Below, in pieces: positions 25,556 to 34,527 of a stretch of DNA of 64,000 nt (positions are counted from its first letter, which is position 1; each line of letters starts with the position of its first letter). Under the pieces are notes generated by a model. The model did not search any database. It saw only the letters and a program-made list of their open reading frames with translations, and was not told the origin of the DNA. This DNA is from Streptomyces sp. GTDB taxonomy: Bacteria; Actinomycetota; Actinomycetes; Streptomycetales; Streptomycetaceae. Both the position numbers and the translations under genes were made by a program. Location of the stretch: the NCBI RefSeq assembly GCF_019510245.1, contig NZ_JAEKKT010000117.1, positions 62,001-126,000 of the forward strand, written 5' to 3'.

Positions 25556-27774
25556 CCACCGCCCAGGAGACCCGCGGCCGCCGGCGCGCGGCCCCGCCCA
25601 AGCGTCCGGTACCCAAGGGCCGCGGCCGGACCGTCCGCACGCCCACTGTGCTCCAGATGGAGGCCGTCGAGTGCGGCGCCGCCTCCCTCTCCATGGTCCT
25701 CGGCCACTACGGCCGCCATGTCCCTCTGGAGGAGCTGCGCATCGCCTGCGGTGTCTCCCGCGACGGCTCGCGCGCCAGCAACCTGCTGAAGGCGGCCCGC
25801 AGTTACGGACTCACCGCCAAGGGCATGCAGATGGACCTGGCCGCCCTCGCCGACGTGCAGGGACCGGCGATCCTGTTCTGGGAGTTCAACCACTACGTCG
25901 TCTACGACGGCATGGGCCGCCGCTTCGGCCGCCGGGGCGTCTACATCAACGACCCCGCCAAGGGCCGCCGGTTCGTGCCCATGGAGGAGTTCGACGGCAG
26001 CTTCACCGGAGTCGTGCTGGTGGTGGAGCCGGGCGACGGCTTCGAGAAGGGCGGCCGGCGTCCCGGCGTCCTCGGCGCGCTGCCGGCCCGGCTGCGCGGC
26101 ACCGCCGGCACCATGCCGGCCGCGGTCCTGGCCAGCCTGCTCCTGGTGGCCGTGGGCGCGGCGGTACCCGCGCTCAGCCGCCAGTACATCGACCTGTTCC
26201 TCATCGGCGGCCAGACCTCGCTGCTCACCGTGCTGTTCGCCGCGATGGGCACCTGCGTCCTGCTCACCCTGGTCCTGACCTGGCTGCAGCAGGCGAACCT
26301 GCTGCACGGCCGGATCGTCTCCTCCACCCTGACCAGCGCCCGCTTCCTGCGCCACCTGCTGCGCCTCCCGGTCACCTTCTTCTCCCAGCGCAGCCCGGCC
26401 GACCTGGTGCAGCGCCTCCAGTCCAACGACCAGGTCGCCGAGACCCTGGCCCGCGACCTCGCGGCGGCCGGCGTGGACGCCGTGGTCGTGGTCCTCTACG
26501 CCGTGCTCCTCTATACCTACGACGTCCAGCTCACCGTCCTCGGCATCGGCGTGGCCCTGCTGAACATCGTGGCGATGCGGCTCGTCGTACGGCTGCGCGC
26601 GACCCGGACGGCGAAGCTGCGCGCGGACACCGCCCGGCTCACCAACACCTCCTACACCGGCCTCCAGCTGATCGAGACGATGAAGGCGACCGGTGGCGAG
26701 GACGGCTACTTCCGCAGGTGGGCGGGGCAGCACGCGAGCACGCTCGAGGAGCAGCAGCGGCTCGGGGTGCCGAGTGCCTGGCTCGGGGTGGTGGCCCCGA
26801 CGCTGGCCACCGTCAACAGCGCGCTGATCCTGTGGATCGGCGGCATGCGGGCGGTCGAGGGCGGCATCTCGGTCGGTCTCCTGGTCGCCTTCCAGTCCCT
26901 GGTCACCCGCTTCACCGCCCCGCTGACCCGGCTCAACGGCGTGGCGGGCCGCATCCAGGACTTCGCGGCCGACGTGGCCCGCCTCAAGGACGTGGAGAAC
27001 TTCCAGGCGGACCCGGTCTACGCCCGCCCCGGCGCGGGCGACTCCACCCGGCGGCTGCAGGGCCACGTCGAGCTGGAGAACATCAGCTTCGGCTACAGCC
27101 CGCTGGACAAGCCCCTGCTCACCGGCTTCGACCTGACCGTCGGCCCCGGCCGCCAGGTCGCCCTGGTGGGCGGCTCGGGCAGCGGCAAGTCCACCGTCTC
27201 CCGGCTGATCTCGGGCCTGTACGCCCCCTGGGAGGGCGTGATCCGCATCGACGGACAGCGCCTGGAGGACATCCCGCGCGGTGCGCTGGCCGCCTCCGTC
27301 TCCTTCGTCGACCAGGACGTCTTCCTCTTCGAGGGCTCGGTACGCGACAACGTGGCGCTGTGGGACCCGTCGATCCCGGACGAGGCCGTGGAGGAGGCGC
27401 TGCGGGACGCGGCCCTGTACGACGTGGTGACGCGCCGGCCCGGCGGCATCCACAGCAGGGTCGAGCAGGACGGCCGCAACTTCTCCGGCGGCCAGCGCCA
27501 ACGCCTGGAGATCGCACGGGCGCTGGTGCGCCGGCCGAGCATCCTCGTCCTCGACGAGGTGACCAGCGCCCTGGACGCCGAGACCGAGCTGGTCGTCATG
27601 GACAACCTGCGCCGCCGCGGCTGCGCGTGCGTCGTCATCGCGCACCGGCTGAGCACGGTCCGCGACAGCGACGAGATCGTCGTGCTCCAGCACGGCACGA
27701 TCGTGGAGCGCGGACGGCACGACGAGTTGGTGGCACACGGCGGGGCGTACGCCGCGCTGGTCAGGGAGCGATGA
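25552..27774 (+). CDS. Peptidase-containing ABC exporter (C39 peptidase, NHLM type)
   Basis: 740 aa. The N-terminal C39 peptidase domain (about 28-165) has Cys41 (MEAVECGAASL), His114 (FNHYVVYDG) and Asp134 (INDPAKG), a complete double-glycine protease. The membrane domain covers about 185-470. The ATPase domain (about 500-735) has Walker A GGSGSGKST, signature FSGGQRQRLE and Walker B LVLDEVTSALD. It should cleave the leader of the peptide encoded 900 bp upstream at VSGG and export the core. GTG 25552 overlaps the HlyD stop (GTGA). This architecture is that of TIGR-type NHLM bacteriocin exporters, which normally serve modified peptides; no modification gene is present here. Confidence 0.92.
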   Translation: MTTAQETRGRRRAAPPKRPVPKGRGRTVRTPTVLQMEAVECGAASLSMVLGHYGRHVPLEELRIACGVSRDGSRASNLLKAARSYGLTAKGMQMDLAALADVQGPAILFWEFNHYVVYDGMGRRFGRRGVYINDPAKGRRFVPMEEFDGSFTGVVLVVEPGDGFEKGGRRPGVLGALPARLRGTAGTMPAAVLASLLLVAVGAAVPALSRQYIDLFLIGGQTSLLTVLFAAMGTCVLLTLVLTWLQQANLLHGRIVSSTLTSARFLRHLLRLPVTFFSQRSPADLVQRLQSNDQVAETLARDLAAAGVDAVVVVLYAVLLYTYDVQLTVLGIGVALLNIVAMRLVVRLRATRTAKLRADTARLTNTSYTGLQLIETMKATGGEDGYFRRWAGQHASTLEEQQRLGVPSAWLGVVAPTLATVNSALILWIGGMRAVEGGISVGLLVAFQSLVTRFTAPLTRLNGVAGRIQDFAADVARLKDVENFQADPVYARPGAGDSTRRLQGHVELENISFGYSPLDKPLLTGFDLTVGPGRQVALVGGSGSGKSTVSRLISGLYAPWEGVIRIDGQRLEDIPRGALAASVSFVDQDVFLFEGSVRDNVALWDPSIPDEAVEEALRDAALYDVVTRRPGGIHSRVEQDGRNFSGGQRQRLEIARALVRRPSILVLDEVTSALDAETELVVMDNLRRRGCACVVIAHRLSTVRDSDEIVVLQHGTIVERGRHDELVAHGGAYAALVRER

Positions 27775-27775
27775 G

Positions 27776-30592
27776 ATGACGACCGTGGACCAAGGCGACC
27801 TCGTACTCGGCGCGTTCGGATCACTGGGCACCCGGATCGACTGCGCCGGCTTCACCCGCCTCGACCTCGAAGGCCCCCAGGTGCTGTGGCTGGTGGCGGC
27901 CGGCGCCCTCGACCTGTTCGCGGTGGACGCCGAGCAGCAGGGCCACTGGCACCACCTGGGCCGTCTGGAGGCCGGTGCCCTCCTGCTCGGCCCGGTCGCG
28001 GGGCCCCAGCACACCCTGGTGGCCCGCCCGTTGCGCGACTGCGTCGTGCACCGCATCGGCCTGCGCGAGCTGTACCAGCCCTCCCACACCCAGACCTGGT
28101 CCTACGACGAGTACGGCAACCCCCAGTACGTCCCGCCGGCCACCAGCCCCCTGGAGTACGCCCTGGCCCTCGGCGTCGGCCGCGGCCTGTCCGTCCTCTT
28201 CCAGGCCCCGATGACCGCCAGCGAGCGTGCCGCGGCCCCGACCGACGACGACGTCTTCTGGATGCAGGTGCCGCCCGGCAGCGTGCAGTACGGCTCGCTG
28301 TACGGCGCGGAGGCGGCCGCCGACCTGCTCACGGACCCCGCGCTGTGGCAGAGCATGGTCGACCAGCAGTACCGGCTGCTGACCACCCTGGATCGGTGGA
28401 TCGAGCAGCTGGAACACACCCACGAGACACGGACGGCGGCCGGTATCAAGGCCGGTGAGGCGGTCCGCGCCCAGGCCGACCACACCCTCCTCGCCTCCAT
28501 CGGCAAGGCGGCCAAGCGCACCACGGCCGCCGACGCCGACGCCTCCTACGCGGCCTGCAGACTGGTCGCCGACGCCGCGGGCATCACTCTCGCGGAGCCC
28601 GCGCAGAGCGGCACCGAGAGCGACCGTATCGACCCCGTCGAACGGGTGGCCCTCGCCTCCCGGGTCCGTACCCGAGCGGTACGTCTGGACGGCCGCTGGT
28701 GGCACGACAACGTCGGCCCGCTGGTCGGACACCGCGCCCTGTCCGGCGCGCCGGTCGCGCTGCTGTGGCGGCGGGGCGGCTATGTGGCCGTCCATCCGGC
28801 GACCGGCCGCGAGACCCCGATCGAGAAGGCGAACGCGGCGGAGTTCGAGTCGCGCGCGGTGATGTTCTACCGGCCGCTGCCCGACAAGGCGCTCAGCCCG
28901 CTCGGCCTGCTCCGCTTCAGCATGCACGGCACCCGCGGCGACCTCGGCAGCCTGCTCCTCGCCGGTCTGGTCACGGTGGCCATCGGTGCCCTGGTGCCGA
29001 TCGCCACCGGCAAGGTGCTGGGCGACTACGTGCCCAAGGCCCAGACGGACCTGATCGTGCAGGTCTGCCTGGCGGTGATCGTGAGCGCCGTGGTGTCGGC
29101 CGCGTTCACGCTCCTGGAGAACCTGACCATCCTCCGTCTGGAGGGCCGGATCGAGGCGACTCTCCAGCCGGCCGTCTGGGACCGGCTGCTGCGGCTGCCG
29201 ACCAGGTTCTTCACCGAGCGCTCGACCGGTGAGCTGGCCAGCGCGGCGATGGGCGTGAGCGCGATGCGCCGGCTGCTGGCGGGCGTCGGCCCGGTGGTCG
29301 CCCAGTCGGTGACCGTCGGGGCGATGAACCTGGGCCTGCTGTTCTGGTACAGCGTGCCGATGGCGCTGGCGGCCCTTGCCATGCTCGTCGTCATCGCCGC
29401 GCTGTTCCTCGGGCTCGGGCTGTGGCAGGTGCGCTGGCAGCGCCGGCTCGTGGTGCTCGGCAACAAGCTGAACAACCAGGCTTTCCAGACCCTGCGCGGC
29501 CTGCCGAAGCTGCGGGTGGCGGCGGCCGAGAACTACGCGTACGCCGCCTGGGCGGGCGAGTTCGCGCGCAGCCGGGAGCTCCAGCAGAAGGTGGGCCGGA
29601 TCAAGAACCTGACCACGGTGCTGGGCTCGGTCTACCTCCCGGTCTGCACCCTGCTGATGTTCATGCTCCTCGCGGGCCCGGCGCGGGGGGCGATGGACGC
29701 GGCGGCCTTCCTCACCTTCAACACGTCGGTGACGATGCTGCTCACCTCGGTCACCCAGCTGACGGGTTCCTTTGTGTCCGCGGTCGCCGCGCTCCCCCTC
29801 TTCGAGGAGATCAGGCCGGTCCTGGAAGCAGCCCCCGAGGTCCGCACCGCCAGCACCCGCCCCGGCCCGCTGTCCGGTGCCGTCGAGGCCCGCCGCCTCT
29901 CCTTCCGGTACACGGACGACGGTCCCCTGGTCCTGGACGACGTCTCCTTCGCCATCCGCCCGGGCGAGTTCGTGGCGGTCGTCGGCCCCAGCGGCTGCGG
30001 CAAGTCGACGCTGCTGCGGCTGCTGATCGGCTTCGACAAACCGGTCTCGGGAAGCGTGCTGTACGACGGCCAGGACCTGGCCGCCCTCGACCAGTCGGCG
30101 GTCCGCCGCCAGTGCGGGGTGGTGCTCCAGCACGCGCAGCCGTTCAGCGGCTCGATCCTGGACGTCATCTGCGGCACCGAGCCGTACACCCCCGAGGAGG
30201 CGATGGCGGCGGCCGAGATGGCGGGGCTCGCGGAGGACATCAAGCGGATGCCGATGGGGCTGCACACGATCGTCGCCGGGAGCGGCGCGATCTCGGGCGG
30301 CCAGCGGCAGCGGCTGATGATCGCCCAGGCGCTGATCCGGTGGCCCCGCATCCTCTTCTTCGACGAGGCGACCAGCGCCCTGGACAACGACACCCAGCGC
30401 ACGGTCATCGAGAGCACGCGCAAGCTGAACGCCACCCGGATCGTCATCGCCCACCGGCTGTCCACGGTCCTGGACGCCGACCGGGTGATCGTGATGGAGG
30501 ACGGCAAGGTCGCCCAGCAGGGCCCGCCGGCCCAGTTGCTCGCCGACACCGGGGGGCGGCTGCACGAGCTGGTGCGGCGGCAGCTCGCCTGA
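27776..30592 (+). CDS. Second NHLM-type ABC transporter with N-terminal cNMP-binding-like domain
   Basis: 938 aa, one base after the stop of the peptidase transporter. The first 110 residues resemble a cyclic-nucleotide-binding/cupin barrel (LDLFAVDAEQQGHWHHLG). A helical linker of about 250 residues follows. The ABC membrane domain spans about 375-650, and the ATPase domain (about 690-930) has GPSGCGKST, ISGGQRQRLM and LFFDEATSALD. There is no C39 peptidase. It probably forms a heterodimer with the previous protein. The cNMP-like domain is a possible site for ligand control of export; whether its binding pocket is intact is unclear. The family is that of the NHLM system's second ATP-binding protein. 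Confidence 0.88.
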   Translation: MTTVDQGDLVLGAFGSLGTRIDCAGFTRLDLEGPQVLWLVAAGALDLFAVDAEQQGHWHHLGRLEAGALLLGPVAGPQHTLVARPLRDCVVHRIGLRELYQPSHTQTWSYDEYGNPQYVPPATSPLEYALALGVGRGLSVLFQAPMTASERAAAPTDDDVFWMQVPPGSVQYGSLYGAEAAADLLTDPALWQSMVDQQYRLLTTLDRWIEQLEHTHETRTAAGIKAGEAVRAQADHTLLASIGKAAKRTTAADADASYAACRLVADAAGITLAEPAQSGTESDRIDPVERVALASRVRTRAVRLDGRWWHDNVGPLVGHRALSGAPVALLWRRGGYVAVHPATGRETPIEKANAAEFESRAVMFYRPLPDKALSPLGLLRFSMHGTRGDLGSLLLAGLVTVAIGALVPIATGKVLGDYVPKAQTDLIVQVCLAVIVSAVVSAAFTLLENLTILRLEGRIEATLQPAVWDRLLRLPTRFFTERSTGELASAAMGVSAMRRLLAGVGPVVAQSVTVGAMNLGLLFWYSVPMALAALAMLVVIAALFLGLGLWQVRWQRRLVVLGNKLNNQAFQTLRGLPKLRVAAAENYAYAAWAGEFARSRELQQKVGRIKNLTTVLGSVYLPVCTLLMFMLLAGPARGAMDAAAFLTFNTSVTMLLTSVTQLTGSFVSAVAALPLFEEIRPVLEAAPEVRTASTRPGPLSGAVEARRLSFRYTDDGPLVLDDVSFAIRPGEFVAVVGPSGCGKSTLLRLLIGFDKPVSGSVLYDGQDLAALDQSAVRRQCGVVLQHAQPFSGSILDVICGTEPYTPEEAMAAAEMAGLAEDIKRMPMGLHTIVAGSGAISGGQRQRLMIAQALIRWPRILFFDEATSALDNDTQRTVIESTRKLNATRIVIAHRLSTVLDADRVIVMEDGKVAQQGPPAQLLADTGGRLHELVRRQLA

Positions 30593-30596
30593 CGGA

Positions 30597-31121
30597 TCAG
30601 GCGCCGGGGATCGGGGCGCCGGAGGGCAGACCCGCGTCGAGATAGCCCTGGTAGTACTCCCTCCAGGGCGCGGTGACGCCGGCGTGCGGGCCCTCGAAGC
30701 GCTCACCGCGGGATCTGGCGTCGAGGGCGGCGAGGCAGACCTCCCAGCCGGCGCTGGTGCGGGCGGCGGTGTTCTCCTCGCCCAGGACGTGGGTGAGGGT
30801 GAAGCGGGTCCCGTCGGGTCCGGCGTCCTCCAGGTCGAAGCGGATCTGGTCGCCGCCCCAGTCGAAGGTCAGGTTCCGGGGCGGGTCGACCGCGAGCACG
30901 GTGCCGTGCGACTCGGGCATGTTCGGGTCGCCGGTGAACCTGACGGTGCCGCCGGGGCGCAGGTCGAACTCGGCGCGGGAGGGGAACCACCCGGCGAGTT
31001 CGTCGGGGTCGGTGACGAAGTGCCAGACGCGGTCGAGGGGATGGCCGTGGACACGGCTGAAGCGGACGGCGGGGCGGCCGTCGTCGAGGGTGAGGTAGGT
31101 GCCGGTGAGTTCGGCGGGCAT
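30597..31121 (-). CDS. SRPBCC (AHSA1/START-like) domain protein
   Basis: 174 aa. The AHSA1-like fold is clear from FSRVHGHPLDRVWHFVTDPDELAGWFP (quoted here as VWHFVTDPDELAGWFP), GDPNMPESHGTVL and TLTHVLGEENTAAR. The C-terminal helix lines the ligand cavity. Many such proteins bind small hydrophobic ligands or act as aromatic cyclases or stress proteins, and a function cannot be given. It is convergent with the peptide export operon, with only four bases between stops, and divergent from the MFS gene. It could share the regulator that reads the palindromes at 31222-31282, which lie 101 bp upstream of its ATG. Confidence 0.8.
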   Translation of the reverse strand: MPAELTGTYLTLDDGRPAVRFSRVHGHPLDRVWHFVTDPDELAGWFPSRAEFDLRPGGTVRFTGDPNMPESHGTVLAVDPPRNLTFDWGGDQIRFDLEDAGPDGTRFTLTHVLGEENTAARTSAGWEVCLAALDARSRGERFEGPHAGVTAPWREYYQGYLDAGLPSGAPIPGA

Positions 31122-31221
31122 CGGGATCAGTCCTTCGGGGTGGGGCTTCCGGGGCGTTTGCCGTCTCGTCCAGGGGGCGGGCCGTCAGAGCATCCTGCCG
31201 ACCATGGTCACCCCCCTTCCC

Positions 31222-31282
31222 AGCGAAACGTTGCCGTTTCGCTGAAAGTGGTCTAGGCTCGATGTGTACGAAACCGTTTCGT
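31222..31282 (+). promoter_or_regulatory. HrdB-type promoter flanked by two CGAAAC palindromic operators
   Basis: -35 TTGCCG at 31231-31236, 17-bp spacer, -10 TAGGCT at 31254-31259. Operator 1 is AGCGAAACG-TTGC-CGTTTCGCT (31222-31243), covering the -35. Operator 2 is ACGAAAC-C-GTTTCGT (31268-31282), just past the start point. The arrangement is typical of a TetR-family repressor, but no such gene is adjacent. Confidence 0.8.
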
Positions 31283-31359
31283 TCGCGGACCTGTAGGTGC
31301 CGTGGCGGCGAAGCGGATTCTCGGTTAATCCCGAACGACTTCCCTGGAGTGGTTCCCGC

Positions 31360-32862
31360 ATGTCTGAGAAGACCCTCACCGACGACGTCCGCGTCGGTGC
31401 CGAGGAGGCGCCGCCGGCCGCCTCCGCCAAGCGGTGGTGGATCCTCGCGGTCATCGCCGTCGCGCAGCTGATGGTGGTGCTCGACGCCACCATCGTGAAC
31501 ATCGCCCTCCCGTCCGCCCAGGCCGACCTCGGGTTCTCCGACGGCAACCGGCAGTGGATCGTCACCGCGTACGCCCTCAGCTTCGCGTCCCTGCTGCTGC
31601 TCGGCGGCCGGATCGCCGACCTGTTCGGCCGCAAGACCGCCTTCCTCATAGGCGTCGTCGGCTTCGCCGCCGTCTCGGCGCTGGGCGGTGCCGCGAACGG
31701 CTTCGGGATGCTGGTCACCGCGCGCGCCCTGCAGGGTGCCTTCGGCGCGCTGCTCGCCCCGACCGCGCTCTCGCTGCTCAACACCACGTTCACCGACGCC
31801 CGTGAGCGGGCCCGGGCGTTCAGTGTCTACGGTGCCATCGCCGGTGCCGGCGGTGCGGTGGGTCTGCTGCTCGGCGGTGTCCTCACCGACACGTTCGACT
31901 GGCGCTCGACCCTGTACGTGAACGTCGCGATCGCCTTCGTCGCCTTCGCGGGCGGCATGGCCCTGCTGCACAACCACCGGGACGCCGGGAACTCCAAGCT
32001 GGACGTGCTGGGCACGGTCCTGGTCGCGGCCGGTCTGTTCTCGCTGGTCTACGGTTTCTCCAACGCCGAGACGCACGACTGGGGCTCTCCGCTGACCTGG
32101 GGCTTCCTGACCGCGGGTGTCATGCTCCTCGCGGCCTTCGCCTGGTGGCAGACCAAGGCCGCGCACCCGCTGCTGCCGCTGGGCATCCTGATGGACCGCA
32201 ACCGGGCGGCCTCGCTCCTCACCGTGCTGATCTCCGCCGGCGGCATGTTCGGTGTGTTCCTCTTCCTCACCTACTACCTGCAGCTCAACCTCGGCTTCAG
32301 CCCGACGAAGACCGGCGTGGCGTTCCTGCCGATGATCGGCGGCCTGATGGTGACGGCGCAGATCGGCACCCAGGCCCTGGTACCGCGGCTCGGACCGAAG
32401 GTCGTGATCCCGCTGGGCTTCGCGGTCTCCGCCGCCGGCATGGCCTGGCTGACCGGGATCGGCGTCGGCTCCAGCTACGTCAGCTCGGTGCTCCCGCAGC
32501 TGGTCATCACCGGCCTCGGTCTGGGCCTGGTCATGCCGGCGGCCATGCAGCTGGGCACGGGCGGGGTCACGGCCGACGAGGCGGGTGTCGCCTCGGCGAC
32601 GGTCAACGCCATGCAGCAGGTGGGCGGTTCGATCGGTACGGCGCTGCTCAACACGCTCGCGGCGAGCGCGGCGACGGACTACCTGGCGGGGAAGGACGCG
32701 ACCAACAAGCTGGTGCAGGCGCAGGCCACGATCGAGAGCTACACGACCGCGTTCTGGTGGTCGGCCGGGATGTTCGCGGCGGGCGCGGTCATCGCCTTCC
32801 TGCTGTTCCGCACGGGGGTGCCGCAGCAGGACGCGGACGCGGCGCCGGTTGTTCACATGTAA
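31360..32862 (+). CDS. DHA2/EmrB-type MFS drug exporter (14 TM)
   Basis: 500 aa with about 14 hydrophobic helices. The DHA2 signature LDATIVNIALPSAQADLGFS is present in TM1 (quoted as LDATIVNIALP). Motif A reads GGRIADLFGRK after TM2, and the antiporter motif C lies in TM5 (GAIAGAGGAVGLLLGGVL, quoted as GAGGAVGLLLGG). It should export drugs or antibiotics in exchange for protons. The start ATG 31360 has TGGAG eleven bases upstream. Its promoter carries two palindromic operators, so it is inducible. A 20-bp perfect hairpin follows at 32965. The substrate is unknown. Confidence 0.9.
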   Translation: MSEKTLTDDVRVGAEEAPPAASAKRWWILAVIAVAQLMVVLDATIVNIALPSAQADLGFSDGNRQWIVTAYALSFASLLLLGGRIADLFGRKTAFLIGVVGFAAVSALGGAANGFGMLVTARALQGAFGALLAPTALSLLNTTFTDARERARAFSVYGAIAGAGGAVGLLLGGVLTDTFDWRSTLYVNVAIAFVAFAGGMALLHNHRDAGNSKLDVLGTVLVAAGLFSLVYGFSNAETHDWGSPLTWGFLTAGVMLLAAFAWWQTKAAHPLLPLGILMDRNRAASLLTVLISAGGMFGVFLFLTYYLQLNLGFSPTKTGVAFLPMIGGLMVTAQIGTQALVPRLGPKVVIPLGFAVSAAGMAWLTGIGVGSSYVSSVLPQLVITGLGLGLVMPAAMQLGTGGVTADEAGVASATVNAMQQVGGSIGTALLNTLAASAATDYLAGKDATNKLVQAQATIESYTTAFWWSAGMFAAGAVIAFLLFRTGVPQQDADAAPVVHM

Positions 32863-32964
32863 CTCCCGCTGAGCCGCAGCAGGGACTCAGGGGTCGCCGT
32901 CAGCAGGGAGACGGCGGCCCCTCGCCGTTGCCGGCGCGGGTGCGGTGTGGCCGGTGGTGTTTTC

Positions 32965-33010
32965 CGCCGCTCCCCGGCGTTCCCCGGGACGGGAACGCCG
33001 GGGAGCGGCG
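32965..33010. terminator. Bidirectional hairpin terminator, 20-bp perfect stem
   Basis: Arms 32965-32984 and 32991-33010 are exact complements (beginning CGCCGCTCCCC) around a CGGGAC loop. It lies 102 bp after the MFS stop and before the convergent inhibitor gene. The rest of the 286-bp gap shows nothing else. Confidence 0.88.
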
Positions 33011-33148
33011 GTGATGCCGGGGGTCGGACGGGCAGCCCCACACCACCCGTCCGCCCCCCGGTGCGGGATCGCAGGTTCCCCGCTCCAGGGGCCGCACTCC
33101 CCAGTTGCGGACCTGTCCGGCAGTCACGAGGACCGTGCGATCCCGGGC

Positions 33149-33571
33149 TCAGAAGGCGAAGACGTGCGCTCCGTAGGCGTCCCTCATGCACTGGTTGCCG
33201 AAGGTGTGTTCGTAGGAGACGCGCTTGCCCTGCCAGACGCCTTCCACCGTGACCACGACGGGGTCGTAGAGCTTGGTGCACCACACGTCGGCTTTGGGCA
33301 CGAGGGCGTTCAGGTCTCCGCCGGCGCCGCGCAGTTCGGCGCAGGCCTCGGTGGCCGCCGGATGGGTTCCGGAAGCGCTGGGGGCGCAGTTCAGGGTGAC
33401 GGCGCGCTCGGGCGTGGCGGTGGCCGCGTCTGTGCCGTGGCCGGTGGTGAGCACCAGGGCCGAGGGGGCGTAGAGCGAGCTCGGGGCGGCGTCCGCGGCC
33501 CCCGTCAGGGGTCCGCAGACGGCGGCGGCCGCAAGGCCGAGGGTCGCTGCCCAGCGCGCGGTGGTTCGCAT
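33149..33571 (-). CDS. ssi: Secreted subtilisin inhibitor-like protein (SSI family), P1 Lys
   Basis: 140 aa. The signal peptide covers about 1-28 and leaves a mature protein of about 112 residues, the size of SSI. Family landmarks are [41 protein letters not shown] and the C-terminal VFAF. The four cysteines 62/77 and 98/128 form the two disulfides. The reactive loop reads CTKLYDPV, so P1 is Lys100 where SSI has Met. Lys at P1 gives trypsin inhibition along with subtilisin inhibition. I chose ATG 33571 because GGAAGG stands nine bases before it, while the upstream ATG 33580 abuts that site. These inhibitors restrain secreted proteases during aerial growth. Confidence 0.95.
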   Translation of the reverse strand: MRTTARWAATLGLAAAAVCGPLTGAADAAPSSLYAPSALVLTTGHGTDAATATPERAVTLNCAPSASGTHPAATEACAELRGAGGDLNALVPKADVWCTKLYDPVVVTVEGVWQGKRVSYEHTFGNQCMRDAYGAHVFAF

Positions 33572-33894
33572 TGTGTGCATCCTTCCGCTCGATTCGACGG
33601 GTGCCGCCCTCGGCCCGGTGGGTGCCGGGGCGGCGGGCGCCACTCTGCCGAGTCCGCCGCCGAAACACACATCGAACCCATAGGTTTCAGTAACCTTGCG
33701 TATTGAATCAGTGGCGTGAAGTCACGGAATTCGAACGCAACGACCGCTCAACGGAGCGGTTCTTGATCGCTCGAAGCGGCCAGATGGCCTGATCGCATCG
33801 CCTCGTTAATCGTCCTGAAACATTCCGCTTCCGCTGTCGGCGGACTTCCCGGCAAGCCCTTGCCTTCGCGGTGCAACGGAGTAATCGTCATTAC
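33572..33894. other. 323-bp divergent intergenic region between ssi and an unknown gene
   Basis: Relatively AT-rich. It has a 7-bp stem hairpin ACCGCTC-AACG-GAGCGGT at 33743-33760 and, just before the unknown gene, GTAAT-CGTC-ATTAC at 33881-33894. The second could be an operator or part of the ribosome-site region. Promoters for both genes must lie here, but I cannot fix their hexamers. Confidence 0.45.
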
Positions 33895-34419
33895 ATGATT
33901 ACTCAAGAGCAACGAGACAAGCTCCGCGGCTGGTTCGCCGGCCGTCTGCCCGACGGTCTCTTCGAGGAACTGGTCGAGGTGACGGTCGACCGCGAGGAGG
34001 TCACCGTCATCGGGCGCATCCCCGGCCCCGGACTGGCGGACGGCGCGTCGGACGCCGAGCGGGAGGCGGCCGTGCAGGGCCGGATCCAGGAGTTCCGGGA
34101 GCGCACCCGGGAGACCCGGATGGCCGTGGCGCGGGAGGCGGAGCACCAGTTCCGGCGCAAGGTCTCCTGGGGCGTGGAGTGTGCCGGTCAGCGGGCGCTG
34201 TTCACCCATGTGGCCGCGCCGGTGATGACCCGGCTGCGCCAGCCCGAGCGCGAGGTGCTGGACACTCTGATCGCCGGCGGCGTGGCCCGCAGCCGCAGCG
34301 AGGCGCTGGCCTGGTGCGTACGGCTGGTCCAGCGGCACACCGACGACTGGCTGACCGAACTGCGCGATTCCCTCGAACACGTCGAGCGGGTCCGGGCCCA
34401 GGGCCCGGACACCGACTGA
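33895..34419 (+). CDS. Hypothetical protein, helical, possible ribbon-helix-helix C-terminus
   Basis: 174 aa, soluble and charged. It begins MITQEQRDKLRGWFAGRLPD. Residues about 20-45 predict beta strands (ELVEVTVDREEVTVIGRI, quoted as VEVTVDREEVTVIG), residues 55-100 are a Glu/Arg-rich helix, and the end contains SRSEALAWCVRLV, which resembles a ribbon-helix-helix second helix. I do not recognise a named family. ATG 33895 is preferred; GGAG lies 13 bases upstream, longer than ideal. A GTG at 33871 is an alternative without a ribosome site. It stands alone with its own promoter region, and a dispersed repeat follows its stop directly. Confidence 0.7.
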   Translation: MITQEQRDKLRGWFAGRLPDGLFEELVEVTVDREEVTVIGRIPGPGLADGASDAEREAAVQGRIQEFRERTRETRMAVAREAEHQFRRKVSWGVECAGQRALFTHVAAPVMTRLRQPEREVLDTLIAGGVARSRSEALAWCVRLVQRHTDDWLTELRDSLEHVERVRAQGPDTD

Positions 34420-34505
34420 AAGTGCCCCGAAGGGGCGCCGGGGTACCCCGGCCGAAGGCTGGGGGAGGAACTGCGCGCCCAGCCACAACAGCGCCGCAGA
34501 CGAAC
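34420..34505 (+). repeat. Dispersed Streptomyces intergenic repeat, copy 1
   Basis: It contains a CCCCGAAGGGG hairpin, GGTACCCCGGCCGAAGGC and the conserved GGAACTGCGCG...CCACAA. Two further copies occur in inverted orientation at 44521-44612 and 63952-64000. It lies between a gene end and a convergent gene end. Confidence 0.8.
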
Positions 34506-34527
34506 CACGGCCCTGCCCGCGGAGCGC

